Source of the DNA: Lachnospiraceae bacterium UBA3645
Lineage (GTDB): Bacteria; Bacillota; Clostridia; Lachnospirales; Lachnospiraceae
DNA length: 14,362 bases
NCBI GenBank assembly: GCA_002373555.1
Contig: DFKM01000004.1
Coordinates: forward strand, 1-14,362
Direction: 5' to 3'
Position numbers and translations under genes: made by a program. Positions 6,440-13,459 of the stretch are shown piece after piece. The notes under the pieces were generated by a model, which saw nothing but the letters and a program-made list of their open reading frames with translations, did no database searches and was not told the DNA's origin. How positions within the stretch are numbered: the stretch's first letter is position 1; every line of letters starts with the position of its first letter.

Positions 6440-7410
6440 TTGACAGGCTTGGACGCAATATAGATTATCTGCGTGTTTCGGTCACCGACAGGTGTGATCT
6501 GCGGTGCATCTACTGTATGCCGGAAGAGGGCGTGCCGCCGAAATGTCATGACGAGATCCTTCGGTTCGCCGACATAGAAAGGATCTGCCGCCAGGCAGCG
6601 CGGCTCGGCATCCGGAAGATCAAGATCACCGGCGGGGAACCGCTCGTAAGACGCCGGGTGGAAGAGCTGATCCGGACGCTGAAAGCGATCCCCGGGATCG
6701 AACAGGTGACCATGACCACGAACGGCGTTCTGCTGGCGGATAAGCTGCAGACGCTGATCGATGCGGGACTGGATGCGGTAACGGTCAGTCTGGATACGCT
6801 GGACCGCAGCCGGTTCAGCAGGATCACCCGCAGGGATGAACTGGCAAATGTGGAACGGTCGATCCGGGCGGTCATGGAAGACGGCCGGCTGCCGCTGAAG
6901 ATCAACTGCGTCCCGATGACGGAGCAGGATCCGGCGGATCTGGCCGCTGTCGCGGCATTTGCAAAGGAACATCCGGTCCACGTCCGGTTCATCGAGATGA
7001 TGCCGATCGGGCTTGGGAAGGACTGCGGTTTTCTGTCCGAAGAACAGCTGATCGAGCGGCTCGAACCATTTACGGGAATCCTTGTTCCGGTACAGGAACA
7101 GCTCGGAAACGGTCCGGCGCATTATTACCGGGCGGACGGCTATACCGGCAGGATCGGTTTCATTTCCGCGGTCAGCCATAAATTCTGCAGCGGATGCAAC
7201 CGGATCAGACTGACGGCGGACGGATTTCTGAAGAGCTGCCTGCAGTTCGAGACCGGCGAGGATCTGCGGCCGGCCCTTGCATCCGGCTCGGAAGAACTGC
7301 TTGCAGAGGCGATCGAAAAGGCGATACGGAAGAAACCGGCAGGGCACCATTTTGATGAACGGGATGCCGCCGGGGCAGAACACAGGATCATGTCGCAGAT
7401 CGGCGGCTGA
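6436..7410 (+). CDS. moaA: GTP 3',8-cyclase MoaA (radical SAM)
   Basis: This 324-residue radical SAM enzyme converts GTP to 3',8-cyclo-GTP, the first committed step of molybdopterin synthesis. The N-terminal cluster motif is C20-x3-C24-x2-C27 in [10 protein letters not shown], with the SAM-binding GGEP near residue 72-75. The C-terminal cluster that holds GTP is C251-x2-C254-x13-C268 ([19 protein letters not shown]). The protein ends in SQIGG; the terminal Gly-Gly pair is conserved and needed in MoaA. Length is standard and no key residue is missing. It starts within the moaC stop codon. MoaA is oxygen-sensitive, in keeping with an anaerobe. Confidence 0.97.
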   Translation: MIDRLGRNIDYLRVSVTDRCDLRCIYCMPEEGVPPKCHDEILRFADIERICRQAARLGIRKIKITGGEPLVRRRVEELIRTLKAIPGIEQVTMTTNGVLLADKLQTLIDAGLDAVTVSLDTLDRSRFSRITRRDELANVERSIRAVMEDGRLPLKINCVPMTEQDPADLAAVAAFAKEHPVHVRFIEMMPIGLGKDCGFLSEEQLIERLEPFTGILVPVQEQLGNGPAHYYRADGYTGRIGFISAVSHKFCSGCNRIRLTADGFLKSCLQFETGEDLRPALASGSEELLAEAIEKAIRKKPAGHHFDERDAAGAEHRIMSQIGG

Positions 7411-7427
7411 CGGGAGGTATAGATATT

Positions 7428-7934
7428 ATGGAAGAAAAAAGAAAATTCAGGACGGCTGTCATTACATCGAGCGACAGCGGCTACAGAGGAGAGCGCGAAG
7501 ATCTGAGCGGACCGGCGATTGAGGAGATCCTTCTCGCGAACGGGGAATACGAGGTCGTGCAGAAGACCGTTCTGCCGGATGACTATGCTATGCTGAAAGC
7601 CTGTATGGAGAAGATCTGCGACGAGGGAAGCGCGGATCTCATCCTGACCACCGGCGGCACCGGCTTTTCTCCCAGAGACATCATGCCGGAGGTGACAACG
7701 GAGATCTGTGAGCGGATGGTGCCCGGCATTCCGGAGGCCATGCGCGCCTACAGCATGACGATCACGAACCGCGCCATGCTCTCCAGGGCGGCCGCCGGGA
7801 TCCGGAAAAACACGCTGATCATCAATATGCCCGGAAGCCCGAAGGCCGTAAAGGAAAGCCTGACGTACATCCTGCCCGCACTTTCGCACGGGCTGGAGAT
7901 CCTGCTTTCGATGACAGCGAACTGCGCACGGTGA
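7428..7934 (+). CDS. Molybdopterin adenylyltransferase, MogA/MoaB family
   Basis: This 168-residue cytoplasmic protein of the MogA/MoaB family is expected to adenylylate molybdopterin, activating it for metal insertion by MoeA. It shows TAVITSSDSGYRGEREDLSG (9-28), the conserved Asp70 in SADLILTTGG, the family signature TTGGTGFSPRD (74-84) and NMPGSPKAVKESL near residue 130-143. MoaB and MogA share this fold and cannot be separated safely by eye, so I leave the symbol empty. GGGAGG (7412-7417) is 10 bases before the ATG, slightly far. It is the last gene of the molybdenum operon and is followed by a hairpin. No moeA, moaD or moaE follows. Confidence 0.93.
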   Translation: MEEKRKFRTAVITSSDSGYRGEREDLSGPAIEEILLANGEYEVVQKTVLPDDYAMLKACMEKICDEGSADLILTTGGTGFSPRDIMPEVTTEICERMVPGIPEAMRAYSMTITNRAMLSRAAAGIRKNTLIINMPGSPKAVKESLTYILPALSHGLEILLSMTANCAR

Positions 7935-7965
7935 CAGATACAGGAAAATAATCCGGAAAATCTCA

Positions 7966-8015
7966 AAAAGAATCCTTGTGGCGGGCTGAAAAAGACTAGT
8001 CAAGGGGATTCTTTT
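7966..8015 (+). terminator. Terminator after the molybdenum operon
   Basis: AAAAGAATCC-TTG (7966-7978) pairs with CAA-GG-GGATTCTTTT (8001-8015), with a two-base bulge and a 22-base loop; the T-rich right arm serves as the U-tract. It lies 32 bases past the mogA/moaB stop. A promoter for the next gene overlaps its end. Confidence 0.6.
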
Positions 8016-8025
8016 GTGTTAAAAT
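7997..8025 (+). promoter_or_regulatory. Candidate promoter for the LCP gene
   Basis: TAGTCA (7997-8002, 4/6 match), 17 bases, then TAAAAT (8020-8025) with an extended -10 TGT just before. It overlaps the 3' arm of the terminator, the same arrangement as before modB. Leader to the ATG at 8094 is about 60 bases. Confidence 0.4.
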
Positions 8026-8093
8026 GTCGGCGATTATGCTGTGGGTGACATCTGCAGGATTACAAAAGAATTATTTTATAGGGAGGTAACCTG

Positions 8094-9821
8094 ATGGAAG
8101 ATGAATATCGTTCCCATAAGAAATATGGAAAATATTCGCAGGAAAAGCGCGGAGGTGTGATCGGAAAGATCCTTGCGGTCATTGCTACGCTGGCAGCGGC
8201 TGTCCTGGTGTTCTTCGTGTTCAGAGTCAATGTCCTGCCGGTTAAATACATGGCGGTCGTGCTTGCGGCACTGGTGCTGGTCCTGCTCCTTGCCTGGATC
8301 TTCGTGTGCTTAAGACCGCTTCCGGTAAGACTCATCGGAAGCCTGCTCTCATTGGCGATCATCGCGGCTTCCTGCGCCGGTGTGTACTATATCAACACCA
8401 CCATGAAGACACTGGCTGTGATCACGAATGAAGCGGAAGAGACTGCTGCCGCCGCAGAAGCGACGGATGAGAACGGCGAAGAAGTGGTCGTAGAAGAAGT
8501 GAAGGACGGCGCCGCCACCGGCACCAAGGTAATGGTCCAGACGGAAGAAGTTTCCGTTGTCGTTCTCTCCGGCAAGACGCCCGCGGATCTCAAAGCGGAG
8601 ACTGCGGAAAGTGCAGAGGAAGGGGAAGAAGAGGAAACAACGGCAGCGGTCGTAACTGATCCTTCGATTCAGGTCATCTCTTCTGTCAAGGAGCTTTCCG
8701 GGAAGAAGGTCGGTATCCAGACGGTCATGCAGCCCGAGGTCACCGAGAAAGCAGTGGAACAGCTGAAGACCGAGGTCGGCGGAAATGTCGAGACGGTGGA
8801 ATTTACCGGTATGCTCGATATGGTCGACGCGCTTTATAACCAGGAAGTCGATGCGGTCCTCTTAAGCGAGAGCTATCGTGATCTTGTCAAGGACGAGCAT
8901 GAATATTTCGATATCGAGACAGCTGTGATCGAGACCATGACATTTGATGTCGAGATCGATATGAGCGGAAGACAGAGAGCCGACAAGAATGTTACTGCGG
9001 AACCTTTCATTGTCTATCTCTCCGGTATTGATGCCTTCGGCTCCGTGGCCGCGAGAAGCCGCAGCGATGTCAACATCCTGGCGGTGATCAATCCGACCAC
9101 CCGTCAGATCATGCTGATCACCACGCCCCGTGATTACTATGTACAGCTGCCTGTCGCGGGCAATGCATATGACAAGCTGACCCATGCCGGTATCTACGGT
9201 ATCGATGCTTCCATTGATACGCTGGAACAGCTCTATGATATCGATATCGATTACTATCTGCGCGTGAACTTCACGGGATTCATGGATATCGTTGATGCGC
9301 TCGGCGGTGTGGATGTGAACAGTGATCAGTCCTTCACCGGAGAAGTCTACGGCGTACATTTTGATCAGGGCATCAACCATGTGGACGGAAGAGGCGCCCT
9401 CAGCTTCGTCCGTGAGAGACATTCCTTCGCGAACGGCGACTTTGAGAGACAGAGACATCAGATGGAAATGATCCGCGCGATCATCAAGAAGATGCATTCT
9501 CCCGAGATGCTGCTTCGTTATGCGGATCTGATGGCAAGCCTTCAGGAATCCTTCAATACGGACCTTGCAAGCTCCGATCTTACGGATCTCGTCAAGATGG
9601 AACTTGAATCCAGCTCTGAATGGAACATCCAGTCCTACGGCGTATCCGGTCAGGGCGCAAGACGTTCCACCTATTCCATGGGAAGCCGCAGCCTCTATGT
9701 TGCACTGCAGGATGAGGCCTCCATCGAGGGAGCCAAGGAACGCATCCAGAAGGTATTCGACGGAGAGATCCTGACGGACGCTGATTCCCAGGAGGGCAAC
9801 CAGACAAATACACTCAGATAA
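8094..9821 (+). CDS. LCP (LytR-CpsA-Psr) family protein with N-terminal triple membrane segment and extra domain
   Basis: LCP enzymes attach teichoic acids or capsule glycans from lipid carriers to peptidoglycan, outside the membrane. This 575-residue protein has membrane helices at about 22-43, 53-73 and 80-100, an acidic Ala/Glu linker (about 105-188), a compact domain at about 192-300 (KELSGKKVGIQTV and LDMVDALYNQEVDAVLLSE) that resembles a periplasmic-binding-protein lobe, and the LCP domain at about 306-500. LCP key positions are present: R323-S-D325, TTPRD with R346 and D347, and FVRERH (R440, R442) with D449, R452 and R454. Classic LCP proteins have one membrane helix and no such insert. 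GGGAGG (8081-8086) is 7 bases before the ATG. Single-gene unit between terminators. Confidence 0.92.
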   Translation: MEDEYRSHKKYGKYSQEKRGGVIGKILAVIATLAAAVLVFFVFRVNVLPVKYMAVVLAALVLVLLLAWIFVCLRPLPVRLIGSLLSLAIIAASCAGVYYINTTMKTLAVITNEAEETAAAAEATDENGEEVVVEEVKDGAATGTKVMVQTEEVSVVVLSGKTPADLKAETAESAEEGEEEETTAAVVTDPSIQVISSVKELSGKKVGIQTVMQPEVTEKAVEQLKTEVGGNVETVEFTGMLDMVDALYNQEVDAVLLSESYRDLVKDEHEYFDIETAVIETMTFDVEIDMSGRQRADKNVTAEPFIVYLSGIDAFGSVAARSRSDVNILAVINPTTRQIMLITTPRDYYVQLPVAGNAYDKLTHAGIYGIDASIDTLEQLYDIDIDYYLRVNFTGFMDIVDALGGVDVNSDQSFTGEVYGVHFDQGINHVDGRGALSFVRERHSFANGDFERQRHQMEMIRAIIKKMHSPEMLLRYADLMASLQESFNTDLASSDLTDLVKMELESSSEWNIQSYGVSGQGARRSTYSMGSRSLYVALQDEASIEGAKERIQKVFDGEILTDADSQEGNQTNTLR

Positions 9822-9835
9822 TCTTATCTGTCATA

Positions 9836-9874
9836 GAAGCGAAGCCCGGCGTAATGCCGGGCTTCGCTTCTTTT
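9836..9874 (+). terminator. Strong intrinsic terminator after the LCP gene
   Basis: A perfect 15-base-pair stem, GAAGCGAAGCCCGGC (9836-9850) with GCCGGGCTTCGCTTC (9856-9870), a five-base loop GTAAT, then TTTT. There is no T-run in the other direction, so it serves the plus strand. Confidence 0.93.
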
Positions 9875-9881
9875 CAGTGCA

Positions 9882-9913
9882 GTGAAAATGCTTGTTTACA
9901 ATGGCATTTTCAC
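9882..9913. repeat. Inverted repeat in the convergent gap
   Basis: GTGAAAATGC (9882-9891) pairs perfectly with GCATTTTCAC (9904-9913); the loop can add a TTG/CAA pairing. Neither side has a good T-run, so it may be a backup terminator for the minus-strand phosphatase transcript or an RNA 3'-end stabiliser. Confidence 0.6.
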
Positions 9914-9921
9914 AAACGTCT

Positions 9922-9944
9922 ATGAAAGAATTCAATTCTTTCAT
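9922..9944. repeat. Perfect palindrome just past the phosphatase stop codon
   Basis: ATGAAAGAATT (9922-9932) and AATTCTTTCAT (9934-9944) are exact complements around a single base at 9933. It lies 6 bases beyond the end of the minus-strand phosphatase gene and may shape its transcript end. Confidence 0.6.
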
Positions 9945-9949
9945 ACTTT

Positions 9950-10531
9950 TCAGTTGATCGATTTCAGATAGTATCTGCCGGATGACTCTTCATACAGGAT
10001 CTCAATGACGGCGGTATGCGGCAGGCCCTTTAAGATCTGCTTTGCGTGATCAAAAGGCAGGCCGATCATACCGGATACCATGGCCCGCAGCGCTTCCAGA
10101 TGGGAGACGATGGCGGTACATGCTGCGCCGGAAACTGTGATCTCCGAGAGGACCGGACAGATCCGTTCAAATACTTCGCCGTAGGATTCGCCGCCGGGAT
10201 ACGGTCTGTCTGTCAGACGACCCTGAAGGGATTCTCTGTACTGCTGCTCTTTGACGATCCGTTCCGCATGCGAAAGCCCGGTCAGTTCTCCGAAATCCAT
10301 TTCGGAAAGTCCGGCGCGGATCCGGACGGGGATCCCGGTTTTTCCCGAGACCGCGTCGGCGGTTTCCTTTGCCCGAAGCAGCGGGCTCGCATAGATCGCT
10401 TCCATATGGCAGGAAAGCAGTCTCTCCGCCAGTGCTTCCGCCTGCATTCTGCCTGTATCCGACAGGCCGACATCGGCATTGCACACTTTGGAAGACTGTT
10501 CCGCATGTCTGATCAGAAGTATACGCATCAT
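9950..10531 (-). CDS. Histidine phosphatase (phosphoglycerate mutase) superfamily protein
   Basis: This 193-residue cytoplasmic protein belongs to the branch 1 histidine phosphatases. The catalytic core LIRHAE gives Arg8 and the phospho-accepting His9. Arg53 lies in ASPLLRAKETA, the acid residue is Glu77 in LSEMDFGELTG, and the second histidine is His144 in VSHLEALRAM. Relatives usually have Gly after that His; Leu here is unusual. The substrate is not evident; such proteins act on cobalamin or phosphosugar intermediates, or are general phosphatases. Two ATGs are in tandem (10531 and 10528): the first overlaps the TetR stop (ATGA), the second is better spaced (7 bases) from GGAGG (10540-10536). 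Translation is coupled to the TetR gene. Confidence 0.9.
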   Translation of the reverse strand: MMRILLIRHAEQSSKVCNADVGLSDTGRMQAEALAERLLSCHMEAIYASPLLRAKETADAVSGKTGIPVRIRAGLSEMDFGELTGLSHAERIVKEQQYRESLQGRLTDRPYPGGESYGEVFERICPVLSEITVSGAACTAIVSHLEALRAMVSGMIGLPFDHAKQILKGLPHTAVIEILYEESSGRYYLKSIN

Positions 10532-11199
10532 TCCGCCTCCGCGCTTCTTAAGATGGCCCGGATTCCGTCGTACAGATGGGGCTTCAGCTCCGTGAGAGAA
10601 CAGGGCTGGTCATACAGGATCGCGTTGTAGCTCGCGCCGCTGATAAATTCAATGATCATATAAAGCAGGATGTCGGGATGCCTGTATTGTACAGGCGAGC
10701 GTGACATGAATCCCTTATAGGCCTCCCGGACCGAATCCGGAGAGGAAGATCCGTCGATCAGGCTGTTCCGGAAAACGCCCCAGCTTAAATGCTTGGACAT
10801 GAAGCTCACGAGCATGGGCTCTGCGGCAAGCCGGTCGAGAATGGTATCGACCAGGAAGATCACCTGGTCTTCGAACGGCATGTCTTCCTTCCCGGAAAGA
10901 TCTTCGATCGCCGCCAGAAAGATGCGGGCCCCCTGGGAAGCGATCAGCTTGTTTCGCAGATCGAATTTGTCATTGAAATACAGATAAAAGGTGCCTTTCG
11001 CGACACCCGCCTGACGGACGATGTCCGAGACCGACGTATCGTTAAACCCCTTCATGGTAAAGAGACTGTAAGCCGAATCCAGCAGGGAAGTCTTCTTTTT
11101 CTGTTTATTCAGTTCTGCCTTGCCGACGGTTTTTTCCATGGGTATCCTTCGCCGGGGACCTTCACCGGTGTCAACCTCCTTCATAGGAATCATTATCAT
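10528..11199 (-). CDS. TetR/AcrR family transcriptional regulator
   Basis: This protein of up to 223 residues is a TetR-type repressor. The helix-turn-helix lies at about residues 37-83: LLDSAYSLFTMKGFNDTSV, then DIVRQAGVAKGTFYLYF, a canonical TetR recognition region. The rest is a helical ligand-binding and dimer domain. The start is uncertain: ATG at 11199 has AGAAGG 7 bases upstream, while ATG at 11139 (Met21) has GAAGGA 5 bases upstream and would give the usual length of about 203 residues. The gene is divergent from an MMPL transporter across 160 bases containing two TGAC-N5-GTCA palindromes, so it probably represses that operon and itself. The histidine phosphatase follows in the same transcript. 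Confidence 0.92.
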   Translation of the reverse strand: MIMIPMKEVDTGEGPRRRIPMEKTVGKAELNKQKKKTSLLDSAYSLFTMKGFNDTSVSDIVRQAGVAKGTFYLYFNDKFDLRNKLIASQGARIFLAAIEDLSGKEDMPFEDQVIFLVDTILDRLAAEPMLVSFMSKHLSWGVFRNSLIDGSSSPDSVREAYKGFMSRSPVQYRHPDILLYMIIEFISGASYNAILYDQPCSLTELKPHLYDGIRAILRSAEAE

Positions 11200-11253
11200 T
11201 TACTTACCTTCTTTTGAACGTTCTGTCAATCGGTCTTTCGGGGAAATCATACA

Positions 11254-11307
11254 AAAATGACCAGAAGTCAAAAACCGGATTCCGGATTATTGACTTCCGG
11301 TCATTTT
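11254..11307. promoter_or_regulatory. Double TetR-type operator inside a 54-base inverted repeat
   Basis: AAAATGACCAGAAGTCAA (11254-11271) and TTGACTTCCGGTCATTTT (11290-11307) are inverted copies with 17 of 18 positions matching. Each arm is itself a palindrome TGAC-N5-GTCA (11258-11270 and 11291-11303), and the middle holds CCGGATTCCGG (11275-11285). The two palindromes have centres 33 bases apart, about three helical turns. The right copy covers the -35 of the MMPL promoter. This is the likely binding region of the divergent TetR protein. Confidence 0.75.
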
Positions 11308-11318
11308 CGGATTATAAC
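11290..11318 (+). promoter_or_regulatory. Promoter of the MMPL operon
   Basis: TTGACT (11290-11295), 17 bases, then TATAAC (11313-11318); predicted start near 11325, about 35 bases before the ATG at 11360. The -35 overlaps the right TGAC-N5-GTCA operator, so binding there should block polymerase. The left arm carries the mirror TTGACT on the minus strand (11271-11266), but I find no well-spaced -10 for the TetR gene there. Confidence 0.7.
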
Positions 11319-11359
11319 CGAGTCTGAAAAAAGTAAGAAACCGAAAGAAGGAACCGGTC

Positions 11360-13459
11360 ATGCAACGATTCGGAAGAGCTGTCGTAAAGCTCCGGATACC
11401 CATTCTCATCCTTTCCTTCCTTCTCCTGATCCCGTCCGTGATCGCGTATTTCAGAACGGACACGAACTACGATATTCTGGCGTATCTGCCGAAAGAGATC
11501 GACACGATGCGCGGACAGGAGATCCTGAAGGAAGACTTCGGAACAGGCGCATATGCCATGTACGTCTGTGAAGGCCTGGAGGAGAAGGAAGTATCCGAAT
11601 TACGTAAAAAGATAGAAACTGTAGATCATGTGGAGAAGATCCTCTGGTACGATTCGATCGCGGACCTGTCGGTCCCGATGACCGTGCTGCCGGATAAGAT
11701 CTATGATGTCTTCAACAATGAAAATGCCACGATGATGTTCGTGATCTTCGACACGGGAACCTCCGAAGACGAGACCATGGATGCGATCCATGCGATCCGG
11801 AAGATCGCCGGAGACGGATGCTATCTCGGCGGCATGTCCTCGATCGTTACGGATACCAAGGATCTGGCGGACAAGGAAGTCGTGATCTATGTTGTGATCG
11901 CGGTATTGCTGTCGGTCATCGTTCTTTCCCTGACCATGGACAGCTTCGTGCTCCCGTTCCTGTTCCTCTTAAGCATCGGAATGGCGATCATCTATAACAT
12001 GGGCACCAACCTGGTCTTCGGGGAGATCTCCTATCTGACAAAAGCGCTGGCGGCGGTGCTGCAGCTGGGCGTCACGATGGACTATTCGATCTTCCTCTGG
12101 CACAGCTTCCGGGAGATCAAAGGAAACGAGCCGGATTCGAAGAAGGCCATGGCGCAGGCCATTGCGGCCACGCTGCGTTCCGTCATCGGAAGCTCGATCA
12201 CAACGGTCGCCGGCTTTATCGCGCTGTGCTTCATGACCTTCACGCTGGGAATGGATCTGGGCGTGGTCATGGCGAAAGGCGTTCTGTTCGGCGTCGTCTG
12301 CTGTGTCACGATCCTGCCTTCCCTGATCCTGGTGTGCGAGCCGCTGATCCTGAAGACGACGCACAGGCAGCTGATCAAAGAGTTCCCGCAGGCAACGGAT
12401 TTTATCCTGAAGCATTCGCGGATCTTCGTGCTGATCCTGGCACTCGGCGTGATCCCGGCCGCATGGTGTGAATTCCATACGGACGTCTATTACAAAATCG
12501 ATTCCTCCCTTCCGGAATATCTCCCGAGCGTGACGGCCAACGCCAAGCTGAAGGAATATTTCGACATGGGCGCGATGCACATGATCCTGATCGATAAATC
12601 ACTCCCGGACAAGGAGGTCGATCAGATGATGGAAGAGCTCGAAGCAGTTCCCGGCGTCAAAGCCGTGCTCGGAATGGAGAGCCTGGTCGGCCCGATGATC
12701 CCGGACAGCTTCGTTCCGGATAAACTGAAAGACATTTTCACTTCCGACACACAGGAAATGATGATCATCACGAATGAATATGAAGTGGCGACCGATGAGG
12801 TGAACGCGCAGTGCGACAGGATCGAGGAGATCATCCACGGATACGATCCCGAAAGCCTGCTCGTCGGCGAGGCGCCGTGCACCAGAGATCTGATCAATAT
12901 TACGAACCGGGACTTCACGGTAGTCAATGCCGTGTCGATCCTGATGGTCTTCCTGATCATCTTCTTCGTGTTCAGTTCGGTCAGTCTGCCGGTCCTGCTG
13001 ATTTTCGTTATTGAGTTCGCCATCTTCGTGAACCTGGGAATCCCGTTCCTGACCGGGACCGTCATCTCGTTCGTTGCGAGCATCGTCATCGGTACGATCC
13101 AGCTCGGCGCGACCGTAGACTACGCGATCCTGATGACAGGAAGATATGAGACCGAGAGGATCGCCGGAAAGAGCAAGAAGGAAGCGATCTGGATCGCTCA
13201 CCGGACCAGTTTCCGGTCGGTCATCGTCAGTGCCCTTTCCTTCTTTTCCGCAACGATCGGCGTCGGTCTGTATTCGGGGATTGATATTGTCAGCGAACTG
13301 TGTATTCTGATGGCAAGGGGCGCACTGATCAGCATGGCGGTCGTGCTTCTCATACTCCCGTCGGTACTGTCATTGTTCGACGGGCTCATTATAAGGACCA
13401 GTCTCAGGATGCGCCGGGCAGGCATTGCCCGCAGAGAGAAAGCGGAGGCAGCAAAATGA
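11360..13459 (+). CDS. MMPL/RND-superfamily membrane transporter
   Basis: This 699-residue protein has the duplicated RND layout of MMPL exporters: a helix at about 12-31, an extracytoplasmic loop to about 172, a helix bundle to about 335, a helix at about 350-370, a second outer loop to about 517, and a final bundle to about 677. The proton-relay motif appears in both halves as GVTMDYSIF (Asp241, Tyr242) and GATVDYAIL (Asp587, Tyr588). Known relatives move lipids, fatty acids or drugs; the substrate here is unknown. AGAAGGA (11346-11352) is 7 bases before the ATG. It is divergent from and probably repressed by the TetR gene. Its stop overlaps the next gene's start (ATGA). Confidence 0.94.
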   Translation: MQRFGRAVVKLRIPILILSFLLLIPSVIAYFRTDTNYDILAYLPKEIDTMRGQEILKEDFGTGAYAMYVCEGLEEKEVSELRKKIETVDHVEKILWYDSIADLSVPMTVLPDKIYDVFNNENATMMFVIFDTGTSEDETMDAIHAIRKIAGDGCYLGGMSSIVTDTKDLADKEVVIYVVIAVLLSVIVLSLTMDSFVLPFLFLLSIGMAIIYNMGTNLVFGEISYLTKALAAVLQLGVTMDYSIFLWHSFREIKGNEPDSKKAMAQAIAATLRSVIGSSITTVAGFIALCFMTFTLGMDLGVVMAKGVLFGVVCCVTILPSLILVCEPLILKTTHRQLIKEFPQATDFILKHSRIFVLILALGVIPAAWCEFHTDVYYKIDSSLPEYLPSVTANAKLKEYFDMGAMHMILIDKSLPDKEVDQMMEELEAVPGVKAVLGMESLVGPMIPDSFVPDKLKDIFTSDTQEMMIITNEYEVATDEVNAQCDRIEEIIHGYDPESLLVGEAPCTRDLINITNRDFTVVNAVSILMVFLIIFFVFSSVSLPVLLIFVIEFAIFVNLGIPFLTGTVISFVASIVIGTIQLGATVDYAILMTGRYETERIAGKSKKEAIWIAHRTSFRSVIVSALSFFSATIGVGLYSGIDIVSELCILMARGALISMAVVLLILPSVLSLFDGLIIRTSLRMRRAGIARREKAEAAK

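Noticed and set aside
11969..13201. Minus-strand open frames opposite the MMPL gene
   Set aside because: Highly charged shadow translations without motifs, opposite a well-supported membrane protein.
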